Assembly (NCBI GenBank): GCA_964036045.1
Contig: OZ038391.1
Location: 40,041,232-40,105,231, forward strand
Origin: Eutreptiella sp. 'Long Island Sound 2002'
Taxonomy: Eukaryota > Euglenozoa > Euglenophyceae > Eutreptiales > Eutreptiaceae
DNA: 64,000 nt
Reading direction: 5' to 3'
Made by a program: the position numbers and the translations under genes. Positions 45,701 to 56,064 of this stretch are shown piece by piece; positions within the stretch are counted from its first letter, which is position 1; each line of letters begins with the position of its first letter. Under the pieces are notes generated by a model, which was not told the DNA's origin, did no database searches, and saw nothing but the letters and a program-made list of their open reading frames with translations.

Positions 45701-48700
45701 CAACCCGGGGGAGATTCTCGGCGTGCGGACGCTGTTGCCGGAGGTGGTGTCCCTGCACTTACCCTGCGGCTCGCACGATGCAGAAGCGGCTGCCGCGCAT
45801 GCGCTGCGACACCACTGGGCGTTGGACAGTTTCGACGCTGGGATTTTGGGCGTGGTGGTACCCGCGGATCGGATTCCGAGGCCCTATGCAGTGGGGCCGG
45901 GTGCGGCTCTTACGCAAGAGGATACGCTGCGTACGCGATTCTATCAGGACAACGCGGCCCGGGAGCAGTTGCGGGCGACGGGGTTGTCGTTTCGCGAGTT
46001 TCGGCGTGCACTGGGGGTGGAGATCGATGTGCACGACATGGAGTCGGCGGAGGTTGCGCGCGCGGCGCAGCTTTCGCAGCGCGTGAACCAGTTCAATTCC
46101 ACCACCGTACGGCGCACGCAGGAGGAGGTTGCGGACTGGGCCTCACGGGGCGGACATGGCGTGCTGTGCTGCTGCGTTACGGACCGCTTCGGCGATTATG
46201 GACTCGTTGCTGCCGCGTTTTGGCACGAAAGCGGCAGCGCGGCGAGCTGCGCGGGGTCAGACTGTCAAGTGTTCGGCAGCGGGGCTCAGCGCAACGGTGG
46301 TACCAGCGTTGACGCCGATACGGGGCGCGCGAGTGTTGATGCTCCTGCCACACCGCCCATACTGACCGCGGACTGCGATGCGGGGCCGGCGGCCCTTTAC
46401 GTTGACGCATTACTCGTGAGCTGCCGTGTGTTTGACCGCGGGGTCGAGCACGCGTTGCTGCAGCGTCTCGCAGGGCGCGCCCGGGACCGGGGCCTGTCGG
46501 CGGTGCGGGTGCCGTTCCGGCGGTCCGCCAGGAACGCGAAGGTCGCGGCTTTTCTGCACGAAATTGCGCGCGCGGCGGGGCCAAGTTCTGGAGCCGACGG
46601 TGCAGGGCCTGCGGGGTACTGCGCGGACAGTGCGGGTGCAGGTGCATGTGCGAGTGCCGCTGCAGGTCTGCAGGAGCACTCATTCCTCTTCTCTGCCGAG
46701 GCCCTGTTGAATGCGACGCTCGAGGACCTGGAACCAGCTCCTGCAGCTGCGGAGGTGGACGTGCACGTTACAAAGCGCAGTGCAGGATCTGCGCAGGACG
46801 AGGCCGGGGCTGGGGCCGAGGCTGGGGCCGGGGCTGGGGCTCAAGCAGCAGCTCCGGCCGTCTCGTCTGCTGCTGCGCTGCCGCCGTGTTCTGACGACGG
46901 GTTCTGGCGGCAGGTCGTGGGGGAGTGGTCGGACATGGCAGCGCTGGTGCTGTGCCTCCGCGGGCCCTGCCGCGCCGCGGCCGCCGCCGCACCGCCCCCC
47001 CCGGACCCCTCTGACCCGGCGCTTGTGCTGCTGTGCCTCCGGCGGTACGCGTCGGACGTGGTGGGCCACCCGCTGTCCGCCGCAGACGACGGCCGCGCGC
47101 TGGACGAGCTCGGGATGACGTCGGTCGGGGCTGTGCGCTTCTTGGCGCTGCTGCAGGGCCTGTGCCGTGCGTGGGACGTGCCGGCCCAACTGCCCGCCAC
47201 TCTGTTCCTGCAGCACCGGACGCTGCGCAGCATCGCGGCGTTCCTCGGGGCCCTTTGCACCGCCGCCCCGGGCCCTCCCCGGGGCCCACGGCACGAGCCA
47301 TCACCCCGCCCGCCGGAGTTTGCCGCCGTTTTGCAGGCGGTTGAGGAGGTGGTGTGCGCAACCGTGTGTAACCGCCAGCGGTTCGACGCCCGCCTGCCCC
47401 TCGTCGATTTGGGGCTCGACGAGATGTCCGCCGTCGCGCTCCGCGACACCCTCGGGACGCAGTTCGCGGGGCTGGCCTTGCCCGAGACCTGGGCCTTCGA
47501 TTTCCTGACGCCCGAGGCCATCGCGCAGCGGGTCCTCGACGGCCGCGGCGCCGCGGCCCCGGGCCCGGGGGCGAGGCAACCGGACGACACAGGGCCACCG
47601 CCGGCGATGCGCCCCGGGGGAGGGTCCGCCGCCGCGATGGCGGCAGGTGCGGTCGGGCACGGGGCGTTGGGCCGCTCGGGGCTCGACGATCGCGAAGGGG
47701 GCGGTGCCGGCGGCGGTGGCCCGTTCCCCGGCCCCGACGCCAATGCGGACTGCCCGGCGGCCCGGTCGGCGCCGCCCGCTCTGTGTCGCGGTACCGACGC
47801 GTCGGAGGTCGTGCCGAGGGCCGTGCCCGACGCGTCCCGCGCCGCCACCTCCTCCGCCCACAGCGCCGCGCGCCGCAGCGCCCCCGGGGGCGGGTACCGG
47901 GTCCCGGAAGACCCCAACGACCCCTCGACGGGGCTGTATGCCGCCAAAACGGGGCATCTGGAGCGGCTGCGGGCGCTGATCGCCGGTGGCTGGGCCTTTG
48001 GGAGCACGGCGGACAGGCACGGGCTGGACGCGCTGGCGTGGGCCGCGGGGTGCGGGCACCGGGAGGCCGTGGCGGTGCTGCTGGAGGCCGGAGCGGCGGT
48101 GGACCGGCGGAACAAGGAGGGCCGCACGGCGCTGATGTGGGCGTGCCGAAACGGGCATCTGGAGGTCGTGCGGCTGCTGGTGCGGCACGGGGCGGACGTG
48201 CGGGCCACCAACAAGAAGGGCATCAACTGCCTGCACTGGGCGGTGTGGGGCGGGGCCCGGCACGTGGCCGCGTGGCTGATGGAGCAGGTGCGTGTGTAGT
48301 GGGGCCACCCAGCGTCACGTGGGAGGCGTTTTGGGGGGGGGGGGGGGGGGTGGGCTACTGCTGTTTGACGTGATGAAGTCTTTGCTCGGGTACCTGGTGG
48401 CATGTCCCGCTGCCTTGTGCGGGCCAGCGCATAGTACATGGGACCGTAGACGTAGTGGACAAGTGTCGCCCATCTGCCGTCTTGTTCGCTGCAGTGAAAG
48501 GCGCCTGTGACATGTCACTGAAGATCTCTTCTTTCTTTGCATTTGTCGTGTGACGGCTGCTCGCCTGCGCAGAGTCGTGCACACGCATCTCTTTCCCGAA
48601 GCGGGGCAGCAGGCGAAGATTGTGCCTCGAGGCACAATTTGAGCCGCCAGGCGCTGATTGCGCCTCGAGGCGATTGCCACGCGCGACTGTGGGCCGTATT

Positions 48701-50889
48701 TGAAGTGTCAGATTCGCGTTTTTATTTTCGTTTCCTTTCGAATTGAAGGCCGCAAAGGCCGGCCGATTTGATCGCCTGAAATGAAAAATGGCGGAAGAGG
48801 TGGGGCATTGGCATATCAGAGTGCAGCAGGATAACCCCTTCACCTGCAAGACAGAGCCTCTCAGCCGGCTGCAGCTCCCCCGGGCCTCCTCTCGTCATCG
48901 GGTACACGCCGGCCGAGGGGAACTCCCCTCTTAAGTGGCACTCTGAAGGCGGGGGGCTCATGCACAGCGCTCTTTTTTCTCTTGGCTCAGAAACTGCTCC
49001 ACACTCTGGGCCATCAGGGCCTGCCTTCAGGATTGGTGCAATTCGCTTGTGAAGGACAGCTTCGAGCCCAGGGCCAGCACCCTCATTTTGTGGTGGCGTA
49101 AGTTTGGGCCGACTGGGGGGTGTCTGTGGGTGGGCCCAGGCTCAGAGCTTCACTTAAGAACTCACCACCGGTGGGGGATGGGGGGTCCTAGACCACCCCC
49201 ACTTCACCCCCCCTTCCGCCTGTAATTGATTGGGGCAAAGTTTTCTGGGCCTTTTGGCCGACGAAAAATTGTCGCCGGCGCCTTTGGCGCAGGTCTATTT
49301 GGAGTGCAATTGTTTCTTCAGCGCCTTTGGCCAGTTCAGGGGGAAGGGGGTGAGGACCCCCCCTCCCCTCTTCAGTGAAGCTCTGCCCAGGCCTGTGGAG
49401 GCACACCGCCAACCTGCGCAGAATCGGCGCCCTAGACTTTAAATGAGGAAGGGGGGGGGGGGTGTTGAATCATGGATTATCACGGGCACTCAGTTCAGGC
49501 CCAGGCCCAATTTGCAGGGCAGAGAGGGGGATTGATGGGGTCAACGGGGCCCAAAAGGACGTCAACACCGATGGGGACATTGCGATTGTCACGGGAAATC
49601 GGATTAGGGATCAGTTTTAGGGCGAAGATCAGGCCCACTTTTCGGGGCAGGGGTCCGCAACACGCCAGGCTTCCAGGGCAGCGCACAAGCTGAGGTTACG
49701 AGAGAATGCGTCGCGTGTGAGCGGGGCACCAGGAAGAACAGCGCAAGAGCATGGCCAGTGCGGAGAGAAAGACGGTGGGGGCGGTGGGCGGAAACGGGAA
49801 AAAGGTACGACTGACAAGGTGATGGGGAGAGCGTCGCCGAGGATGCGAGAAGCAATGGACAGCAGCGGGGCATGGGGTAGTGCAAGCAAAACGTAGGAAA
49901 AATGTAGGAAGCATTCAACACAAAGGACCCAACACAGCCCATGTTCCTGAGGATCACAGCCCTGAGGTCAAGGAAGAGCACCCATCAGGGCAAGATTTCG
50001 AGTCCACAGATCTCGAGGGTCTGCACTGCAACAGCAATTGACAGAAAAGGGTTATGCAGACTAGCTAACTCCTCCGTGATAAAACCATAAACTTGCTAAC
50101 CGCAGGACGATTGGTGTACAATGACATGTATGGGCAGGCCAAGAAAATTCAACCATAACCAGATGGGTAGAGGGCATCAAATGGAGCATGCAAGGCGTGA
50201 AAAGGAGCATACCAAAATGGAAGAATTACGTTTAACAATGGAGCAAGGTCCAAAATCTAAGATTTGAGAGCCACAGGGGGCAACTCATGAAGTCACCATG
50301 ACAGAGCCCCAACCGCGGCATGCAGGGCCATTTTGCCCCACCCCACACATACCTCCACTTGCTCTCCGATTGGCCCTACCATGGTCACAAGCCTTGGAAT
50401 GCAGTCTTGCAGGGACAATGCCAGACGGGCAGGGAGGGCGAAGTCCTGCTGCACTGATGCCGGTGTCGCTTCTCTGTACTCACTGCACCGCATCAGGGGC
50501 TGGAACTCGAGTCCGTGAACAACAGCGGCTGCAACACCGCCATCTGGGGGGCCACCGAGGGAAGCCTTGCGCTGTGCCAGTGGCTCTTGGGCCGAGGGGC
50601 GGACTTCACACACGTCAATCACTTCGGGCATGGCCCCGTGGTCAAGGCAGCGTGGCGCGGGAATACTCCGCTGCTCCGCTGGCTCTTAGGGTTGGGGGGG
50701 GTAGTCGACCAGGTGTTCATGACGGATGCGGATGGGAAGCTGCCGGTGGAACTGGCGGAGCTGCGCGGGCACACGGACGCGGCCCAGTACCTGCGGGACG
50801 TCATGCAGCAGCATCCACAGGCGGTGCGGCCCGCGCCTGCCATTGCTCTGCAACGGAGGGAAGAGCCGGACTGCAGCGTCCGGCCGTAG
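42401..50889 (+). CDS. FkbH-like HAD/acyltransferase - carrier protein - ankyrin fusion, four exons
   Basis: Exons 42401-42745, 44010-44288, 45381-48287 and 50512-50889 join in phase 0 to about 1,302 residues. Residues 1-208 match the N-terminal half of FkbH-type proteins (VVAATFTATPLLEIFDWW; DADTDRVGHLPYT). The HAD core has VTDCDNTLW with Asp213/Asp215, ASKND, NWAPKAENL and FVFIDDNP. The acetyltransferase-like half follows (TDRFGDYGLV; LLVSCRVFDRGVEHALL). A carrier domain has DELGMTSVGA with Ser789; a second has DLGLDEMSA with Glu889 where the phosphopantetheine serine belongs. Gly/Ala-rich linkers precede ankyrin repeats from about residue 1053. Family knowledge: FkbH proteins transfer a glyceryl unit from 1,3-bisphosphoglycerate to a carrier protein. 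Coding GC is far above the introns. Whether ATG 42401 is the start is uncertain because it abuts an acceptor-like CCAG. Confidence 0.85.
42746..44009 (+). other. FkbH-like gene intron 1 (1,264 bases)
   Basis: It runs from GTGGTG to GCTACAG. Two direct repeats containing GGGGTCGTATGAGC and, after a C- or G-rich run, GGGGCTCTTCTGTC lie at about 42805-42880 and 43820-43887. C runs at 42840-42854 and 43480-43489 keep spurious frames open. Confidence 0.75.
44010..44288 (+). CDS. FkbH-like exon 2: N-terminal domain, second part
   Basis: It encodes 93 residues with SDWTTIDALYG and DADTDRVGHLPYTETYYAAL, both hallmarks of the segment before the HAD core, and ends HHRNNFK at AAG|GTACCC directly before the catalytic strand of exon 3. 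Confidence 0.85.
44289..45380 (+). other. FkbH-like gene intron 2 (1,092 bases)
   Basis: It runs from GTACCC to AATCTTCAG. No feature is supported inside; a minus frame at 44482-45060 is open but shows no domain. Confidence 0.75.
45381..48287 (+). CDS. FkbH-like exon 3: HAD core, acyltransferase half, two carrier domains, first ankyrins
   Basis: A single 969-codon exon of high GC. Order: HAD catalytic core (first residue VFVTDCDNTLW), acetyltransferase-like domain, a Gly/Ala/Glu-rich linker (GAGAEAGAGAGAQAAAPA), carrier 1 around 47025-47260, carrier 2 around 47330-47545, a second Gly/Pro/Ala linker, then ankyrin repeats (KTGHLERLRALIAGG, GCGHREAVAVLLEAGA, NGHLEVVRLLVRHGAD). Large open frames on the opposite strand (46841-48439, 47301-48308) are shadows caused by GC-rich codon use. 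The exon ends at GAGCAG|GTGCGT inside the ankyrin array. Confidence 0.9.
47025..47260 (+). other. Carrier protein domain 1 with phosphopantetheine serine
   Basis: The domain encodes DDGRALDELGMTSVGAVRFL; the codon TCG at 47121-47123 (Ser789) is at the 4'-phosphopantetheine attachment position of the LGxxS motif. Flanking helices are of normal length for an acyl carrier protein, so it is a plausible acceptor of the FkbH product in cis. Confidence 0.75.
47330..47545 (+). other. Carrier-like domain 2 lacking the serine
   Basis: The domain encodes LPLVDLGLDEMSAVALRDTL, which aligns with the consensus LGLDSLSAVELR except that GAG at 47421-47423 (Glu889) replaces the modified Ser. The fold pattern is kept (following helix and LPETWAFDFLTPEAIA), so it is likely a structural or regulatory pseudo-carrier. 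Confidence 0.7.
48288..50511 (+). other. FkbH-like gene intron 3 (2,224 bases)
   Basis: It runs from GTGCGT to AACTCGAG. It contains G runs near 48333 and 49450, and a short repeat of GCGCCTCGAGGC-type palindromes near 48625-48675. The acceptor is not preceded by a strong pyrimidine tract, so the exact junction is less sure than the others. Confidence 0.65.
50512..50889 (+). CDS. FkbH-like exon 4: last ankyrins and C-terminus
   Basis: It encodes SVNNSGCNTAIWGATEGSLA and further ankyrins (HGPVVKAAWRGNTPLLRWLL, DADGKLPVELAELRGHTDAA) and a 30-residue basic/acidic tail, ending TAG at 50887-50889. Reading frame and repeat register continue from exon 3. Confidence 0.8.
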   Translation, partial: SVNNSGCNTAIWGATEGSLALCQWLLGRGADFTHVNHFGHGPVVKAAWRGNTPLLRWLLGLGGVVDQVFMTDADGKLPVELAELRGHTDAAQYLRDVMQQHPQAVRPAPAIALQRREEPDCSVRP

Positions 50890-53863
50890 CCCTGTATGAG
50901 CATTCGTGGAGCCCCCACGCAAAGTCCTGACTCTCTTTCGCCATCGCTTTCTGACACGACGTTTTCCAAGACCCGTGGTCGTGTCCAAACTGCTGCGGTG
51001 TTTGTGCTGCGGGAGGAATGTGAGGGAATGACCGCCGCGGTAACCGACAGCAGTGGGCGCAGCAAATCGATGGTTGCTGGTTGACGGCCACCGTTTCTGT
51101 AGTCATGGCACCGCGCGGATGTCGCATGCCCCTCTCCATATCATTTACGGTCTGGGATTGACTCTCCGACCAACAAGCAGATCATGCCCCCGACATGGCA
51201 CTGGGGATCGTACCACGGAAGGACGGGGGGGGGAGGGTTTAAGTGGGGACCCGGAGCCCCCCAGCCCCCCCGCTTTTCGTCGCCAAACAGTGGGTCCGAC
51301 AACAGGATAACGGCTCGTTGGGTCCTTCGGGCCCGTCCGCCAGAAGGTCCTGTTTGTTTATGTTTTTGTTCTGTTTGCTTGTGCGTCAAAATGCCCAGAG
51401 TTCCTTTGGAGAAGATCGAATATGCCAAACAAACAACCGAAAACATTTGTGAGCCCCATCCCGCGATCAACAAAGGGAGATCGCACAAAAGGCCATGGCA
51501 CTGGACACGTTTCCCAACCAGCTCTCATTGGAGTCCCCTCCACCAAGTCTTTTCCACAGTTGCACAGTTGCACTTGTGTTCCGAAAATCCTTTGGCTCAA
51601 CATTTGGCCGTTGTGTTTGGCTCAACATTTGGCAGTTGTGAACCTCAAAAACAACTTCCGATTCGAACAGTCACTGCTTCATCGTTCCGAACACTGACCT
51701 CGACCAGCAGGTCTGGCAAAAGACACGAAAGTAGACGCCGGTCGCGCTACACGGTGCCCAACAATCCGGTATAGAACGCCCCCAATATCGCAGTCATTTA
51801 AAACGTGGATTCTTCCGGGAACAGTGCCTGCAACATGCGTATTCATTTGCTACGTCAATGCCCCACAGGCGCACGTACGGGTCCATGGAAGACAGTTGTA
51901 GCTACGATCTGTAGGGCGAGTGCTGCCCTGGCCTAATGCAGCCTCTGCTGGGCATTCAACAAGGGGTATACCGCAGTGGAATGAAGGTGGGGCAGGCTGC
52001 AGCGGCACAATCTGCAGATTAGCAGCATGATCATCGAAGGAATTTGTTGCGTGAGGCATCCAAATGCCCTAGACCCCCCCCCCGCCCAATTCCTGCAATA
52101 TGCAGCAACCACTCTGGCAGTGCTGCTTTGCATCCCACTGCTGGCACCCGAGCTAATGCCATTGCGTCTGCCACTGCAGGTCCTTGGCCTTCGTGTGTGG
52201 TCTGTGGAAATCCGGGCTGTAGGCACAAGGGAGTTGAGTGGTGGAGGGAAAAGATTTTGTGGTGCTCAGGAGGTTGTGCTGCCAGTGTGGCAAAAGCAAC
52301 AATATCCGTCACGAGGGTGCTTGACCAGCACCAGCCAGCGACCAATTCGTGTGTAAGGGTGTATTGAAGCGTGCAATGACCCTCCCAGGCATATCCAGCC
52401 CCTGATCCCACAAAGGTACATCAGCACCTGGGCCATTGGATCCCATACAACTACGCATGTGTAAGCACCAACCGCTGTTGGTTTAGTGCCAACCAGAAAA
52501 CCAGAAAACCAGAACACCAGAACACCATCTCAGAACCAATACACCATGTCAAATCCTCCGAGGAAATTGGAGATTGTGGGCAATGTTGCATGGATAGAAA
52601 ATTGGGGAAACTTGGTGGGAATTATCACACACTGATTGGTATCTGGGAAATGGGCTTGGGAAATGGGCTAACAGTGGGACACGCATGTTGGATAAAGCGG
52701 GCTGGGACTTTCCAAGGAAGCGCCTTTTATGAACAAGTCCAGCTTTACCAATTGTTTCAAGCTCTTCTGCTCTTTGGATTTCCGCATTTGCCGCACGTTC
52801 AACTTCACATTTTATCTAGACATCTGGTGCCAAGACTGTATGTTGGGACCGAGCTAGTGGAGCAAGGGTCTTCAAAATGCATTGCAGGTAATGTGGAGGC
52901 TACGGAAGGCGTCAAAACAGACGGAAAACGGGCTAAAACCAATTATTTTGGCATATTGGTCCAAGATCACATGTGCGTTGCCTGCACACTGCACTGCTTT
53001 TTGAAAATTGTTGTCCATAATACCCAGACAAGCCGCCTGGATTCCCCACAAATGCCCTCAACGCCCCCACTAGCACCACTGCCCAGCTGCTTTTGTTGCA
53101 AGTATTGCAAATTCAGCCTGGAAAACATCCCATGAAACTGGTCATGTTAAACTTCAAACTATCTAGGTCGTGTTATGGTCCCAGAAGCTGTGTTGGGGGT
53201 CATGGGTGGGGGACTGGCCAAAAAAATGGACCCGCCATTCAGGGTGGGGCCAAATCCTTGCTCAGAAATTTGCCCACAATGTCATGAAGAAGCGCTGCAA
53301 TACCCCATCCTGTGGTTGTGGGAATGCTTTGTTGTTTGTCACTCATGCCACATTGCTGCAATGGATGTGGTAACACTGTGGTACATTGGGCCGTCAATTT
53401 CAGGGTGATCCCAAGAGGAGGACTCAGATGGCTGGGATGCATGAGTATCACAGTCGCTTTGCAAACAGTACAAACATGATGTTTTAGGGTTCAGTCTGGT
53501 TTGTGTCCTGCCAATCTTTTGCATCAACTTGTGAAAATTATGTTTCCCCTCTCCAGCCATGTCAACCATGTCTCAAAAGTGCTGTTGCAATGTTCTGCAA
53601 TGGCGATGTGGAGTAAAGGTTTGTGAGGCAATAGAACATCTTTGGGGACTGAGAGATGACACTTGTATCATCATCCACGCTTTTTGCTCCTTACAATTGT
53701 TGCAACGAATGAACAGTAAGCACCCAAAGGACACCAGCACTTAGCAACAACAGGCACTGGGAATGAGAAGTAAGCATTTAGAGGGCACCAAGAATGAACA
53801 GCACTAGGAATGAACGGCAAGCATCCAAAAATCGCTAGGAATGGCAGAAAAGTGTATTTTCAC

Positions 53864-53911
53864 CATTCCCAATATTTCCGAATATTTCTGAGTATTTCCA
53901 AATATTTCCAA
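53864..53911. repeat. AATATTTCC tandem repeat
   Basis: About four to five units of 10-11 bases, AATATTTCC(G/A)A, with small variations. Confidence 0.8.
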
Positions 53912-55842
53912 AGCAGCGATGAACCCTACATGTATGGCACCACAGCTCGCGGTGTTGTTGACGGGATGGATACGAGTACTATAGGGGTACTGTATGATAT
54001 ACGGGTGTTGTATGAGTGGGAGTGGCAGTGGTATGGAGGGGAACAAAGGGACCAATGGCATTCACTCTCCACATAATTGAAGAAACCCACAGATTCGGGG
54101 ACTCCGGTTATTCATGTAGGATATCGACAGTCCAGTGAGTCGGCACAGTGGTGGTCAACGCACACAATGTTTTGGGAGGGTGCCACAACCGGATGCAACC
54201 AGGGAGGTATGGGACGCAAAAGAGGAGGCTGTGTCTATGCCCACGAGCAAAAAAAAAGGGGGTGAAACAAGAACAGGTGTGACAGGTACATTGATGCCAT
54301 TCCGGAGTTGGTGACAGTGGACGGGAAATTGTGGAAACAGATTGTTCATCTAAGTCGCGTGGGTGGGGGAAGTGAATAGTGAGAAAGGTTAGATGACGTC
54401 AGTGCGCAAACTCCAGGTCCGCATTGATCTGTGGGGAAAGCCCATTGTTGAGCTGGAAAAGCTGGGAAGGGAGGTGAAGTGGGTGCATGTCGGTCAAGGG
54501 AAATGAAAGAGCCAACATGTTGGCAATGGAAGGCATGTGCACCGACCCCTCGTGGGCGCACTAGCTATCGAGGGACATGAGTGGGTTGGACACGGAAGCC
54601 TAGAATTCAAGGATAGGGGGTGCAAAGGGGCCACCAAGTGACACCGCACAGGCCGTGGGGGGCTCATTGGGCCTGGTCCCAATGGACAGTGAGCCATCCG
54701 AAGGGATGTTGACAGAATTGGAGCCTTGCCTGTCGGACATTTGCAGTTCAGCTTCGGATTCTTGGGGCCGTACATATTGCCCTTGGCCCCTCGGGTAGGG
54801 CCGGGTGAGGACACAGTATCATAGAGAGCAAGACGGACAATCTTCGCGTTCACGCAAGGGTGCCAAGGGTCCCATGTTGTGCCATGCAAGTTGTGCATGC
54901 TTTCTTGATGATTTGCATGCGCATGCTATCACACCAAGAGCAGGGCATGAGGGTATGGACCCTACATGAGAAGGGGCTCATACAAACGATGAGGCTAACT
55001 CACCTACGCAATGGCACAGAGGCCAAGCAGTTTGGCTTCACTTTGAGCCGCATTTTCAGGTCAGGATTGTGGGCAGATATTGAGTGCCAGTACTTATGCA
55101 GGTATAGGATTTGTACTTCTTGGTTGTGCACATCATTCAGAGGCCCCTCTGGTACTGGCTGGTGAGATAAAATAATGGCAAAATGCCTTGTGTTGTACTC
55201 TGCCTGTCCTCCTACCACTAGCTCGCAGCACCATCCAACAGGCCTCCCACCCAACTGTGTGCAGACAGCATATCTGCAGCTATTGCACCTTCATGGCCTC
55301 TAAGCTTACAGCTTGCCGTCTTTGGTGTGGGGCATGTGGTCGAGTGCTGATACATTTTACTGTGATTAGACCGAGGGAGAGGAGGTATTTGTGAAGGTGG
55401 GTGCAGATGGCTGAACTGGGTATGGCATGTGGTCCTATGTTTGGCTGGCAAAGTTACCTTGGCTGTAGGTGAGGGAATAGGAGACCTGAACATGACCCAA
55501 TACCTAGAGCAGGAAACATTCAATAGTGCGAGGCACGAACTCAAGGCAACATGTGGCATTGGTGCAGCGAAGTTTGCAGTTTAGAGAGGCAATAGAACAT
55601 TCTGGATGACCTTGAGTGATTCAGTAAATGGTTCATTCCCACCTGCCCCCCACTGCCCTCCCCTCACACCTTATCCCTCATGAAGAGCATTTGCGGCATG
55701 GGGTCAGGTCATGCTAAACATATCAAAAGCAGTTATCCCCTTTTGATACCCTCCCCATCCACGTCATGTGCTGAGCACTTGCCTCAGGACAGCATCAGTT
55801 TGACCAGGTCTGAGTTGGATATCTGCAGGCTGCTGCACCTTC

Positions 55843-55858
55843 TGTCCCATTTGTTTTG
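55843..55858 (+). promoter_or_regulatory. Probable splice acceptor before the small ORF
   Basis: CCCATTTGTTTTGCAG is a pyrimidine-rich tract ending in CAG, 27 bases upstream of the ATG. It matches the acceptors of the two larger genes. Confidence 0.45.
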
Positions 55859-55884
55859 CAGGAAGTTTCAAATTTTGTCTCACA

Positions 55885-56064
55885 ATGTTTCCGGGTTTTG
55901 GAGGTCCCCGTGAGAAGCCTGTGAACCAGTACAAGGCTTGGAAGGACTTGAAGAAGAAGGCATTCATTTTCATGGTCACTTGTGGTACCCTGTTCTTGAC
56001 TGGAAAGTATTTCGGCAACCCTGGACTTGAAAAAGTGCAACTCCCTGCAGCTGTTGTTGCGTAG
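55885..56064 (+). CDS. Small single-span membrane protein, 59 residues, unknown
   Basis: The frame from ATG 55885 to TAG 56062 encodes MFPGFGGPREKPVNQYKAWK, a Lys-rich helix (DLKKKA), a hydrophobic span FIFMVTCGTLFLTGKYF and a short tail GNPGLEKVQLPAAVVA. Basic N-side, one membrane segment and small size resemble subunits of mitochondrial or plastid membrane complexes, but I do not recognise the family. The start lies 27 bases after a good acceptor (CCCATTTGTTTTGCAG), implying a 5' UTR intron or an upstream coding exon; the frame is open through those 27 bases. The next unrelated stop lies close downstream, and the protein-like composition stands out from its surroundings. Confidence 0.55.
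   Translation: MFPGFGGPREKPVNQYKAWKDLKKKAFIFMVTCGTLFLTGKYFGNPGLEKVQLPAAVVA

Larger units (their letters stand above)
47910..50889 (+). other. Ankyrin repeat region across exons 3 and 4
   Basis: About six to seven ankyrin repeats run from DPSTGLYAAKTGHLERLRAL to HTDAAQYLRDVMQ, interrupted by intron 3. Typical G-H/A-A.....LL..GA patterns recur at about 33 residues. Ankyrins bind protein partners, so this part probably tethers the enzyme to another complex. Confidence 0.8.
50890..55884. other. Gene-poor stretch after the FkbH-like gene
   Basis: No gene is supported. A 181-codon plus frame at 52590-53135 begins at ATG but shows no domain and is probably chance. An AATATTTCC-type tandem repeat lies at 53864-53911. 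The 3' UTR of the FkbH-like gene is presumably in the first few hundred bases; no polyadenylation signal is convincing. Confidence 0.4.

Noticed and set aside
46841-48439. A 532-codon minus-strand frame, and another of 335 codons at 47301-48308
   Set aside because: Both lie opposite the GC-rich FkbH exon 3, where third-position G/C keeps antisense frames open. Their translations are Arg/Pro/Ala-rich with no domain.
24533-50889. One giant kinase-FkbH-carrier-ankyrin gene
   Set aside because: The direct join from the possible donor at 35162 to 42401 produces TGA, both parts are complete as separate proteins, and no intermediate exon is visible. It is kept only as a possibility to test.
52590-53135. 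A 181-codon plus frame as a gene
   Set aside because: No domain, no biased composition and no splice context; this length is expected by chance in 64 kb.
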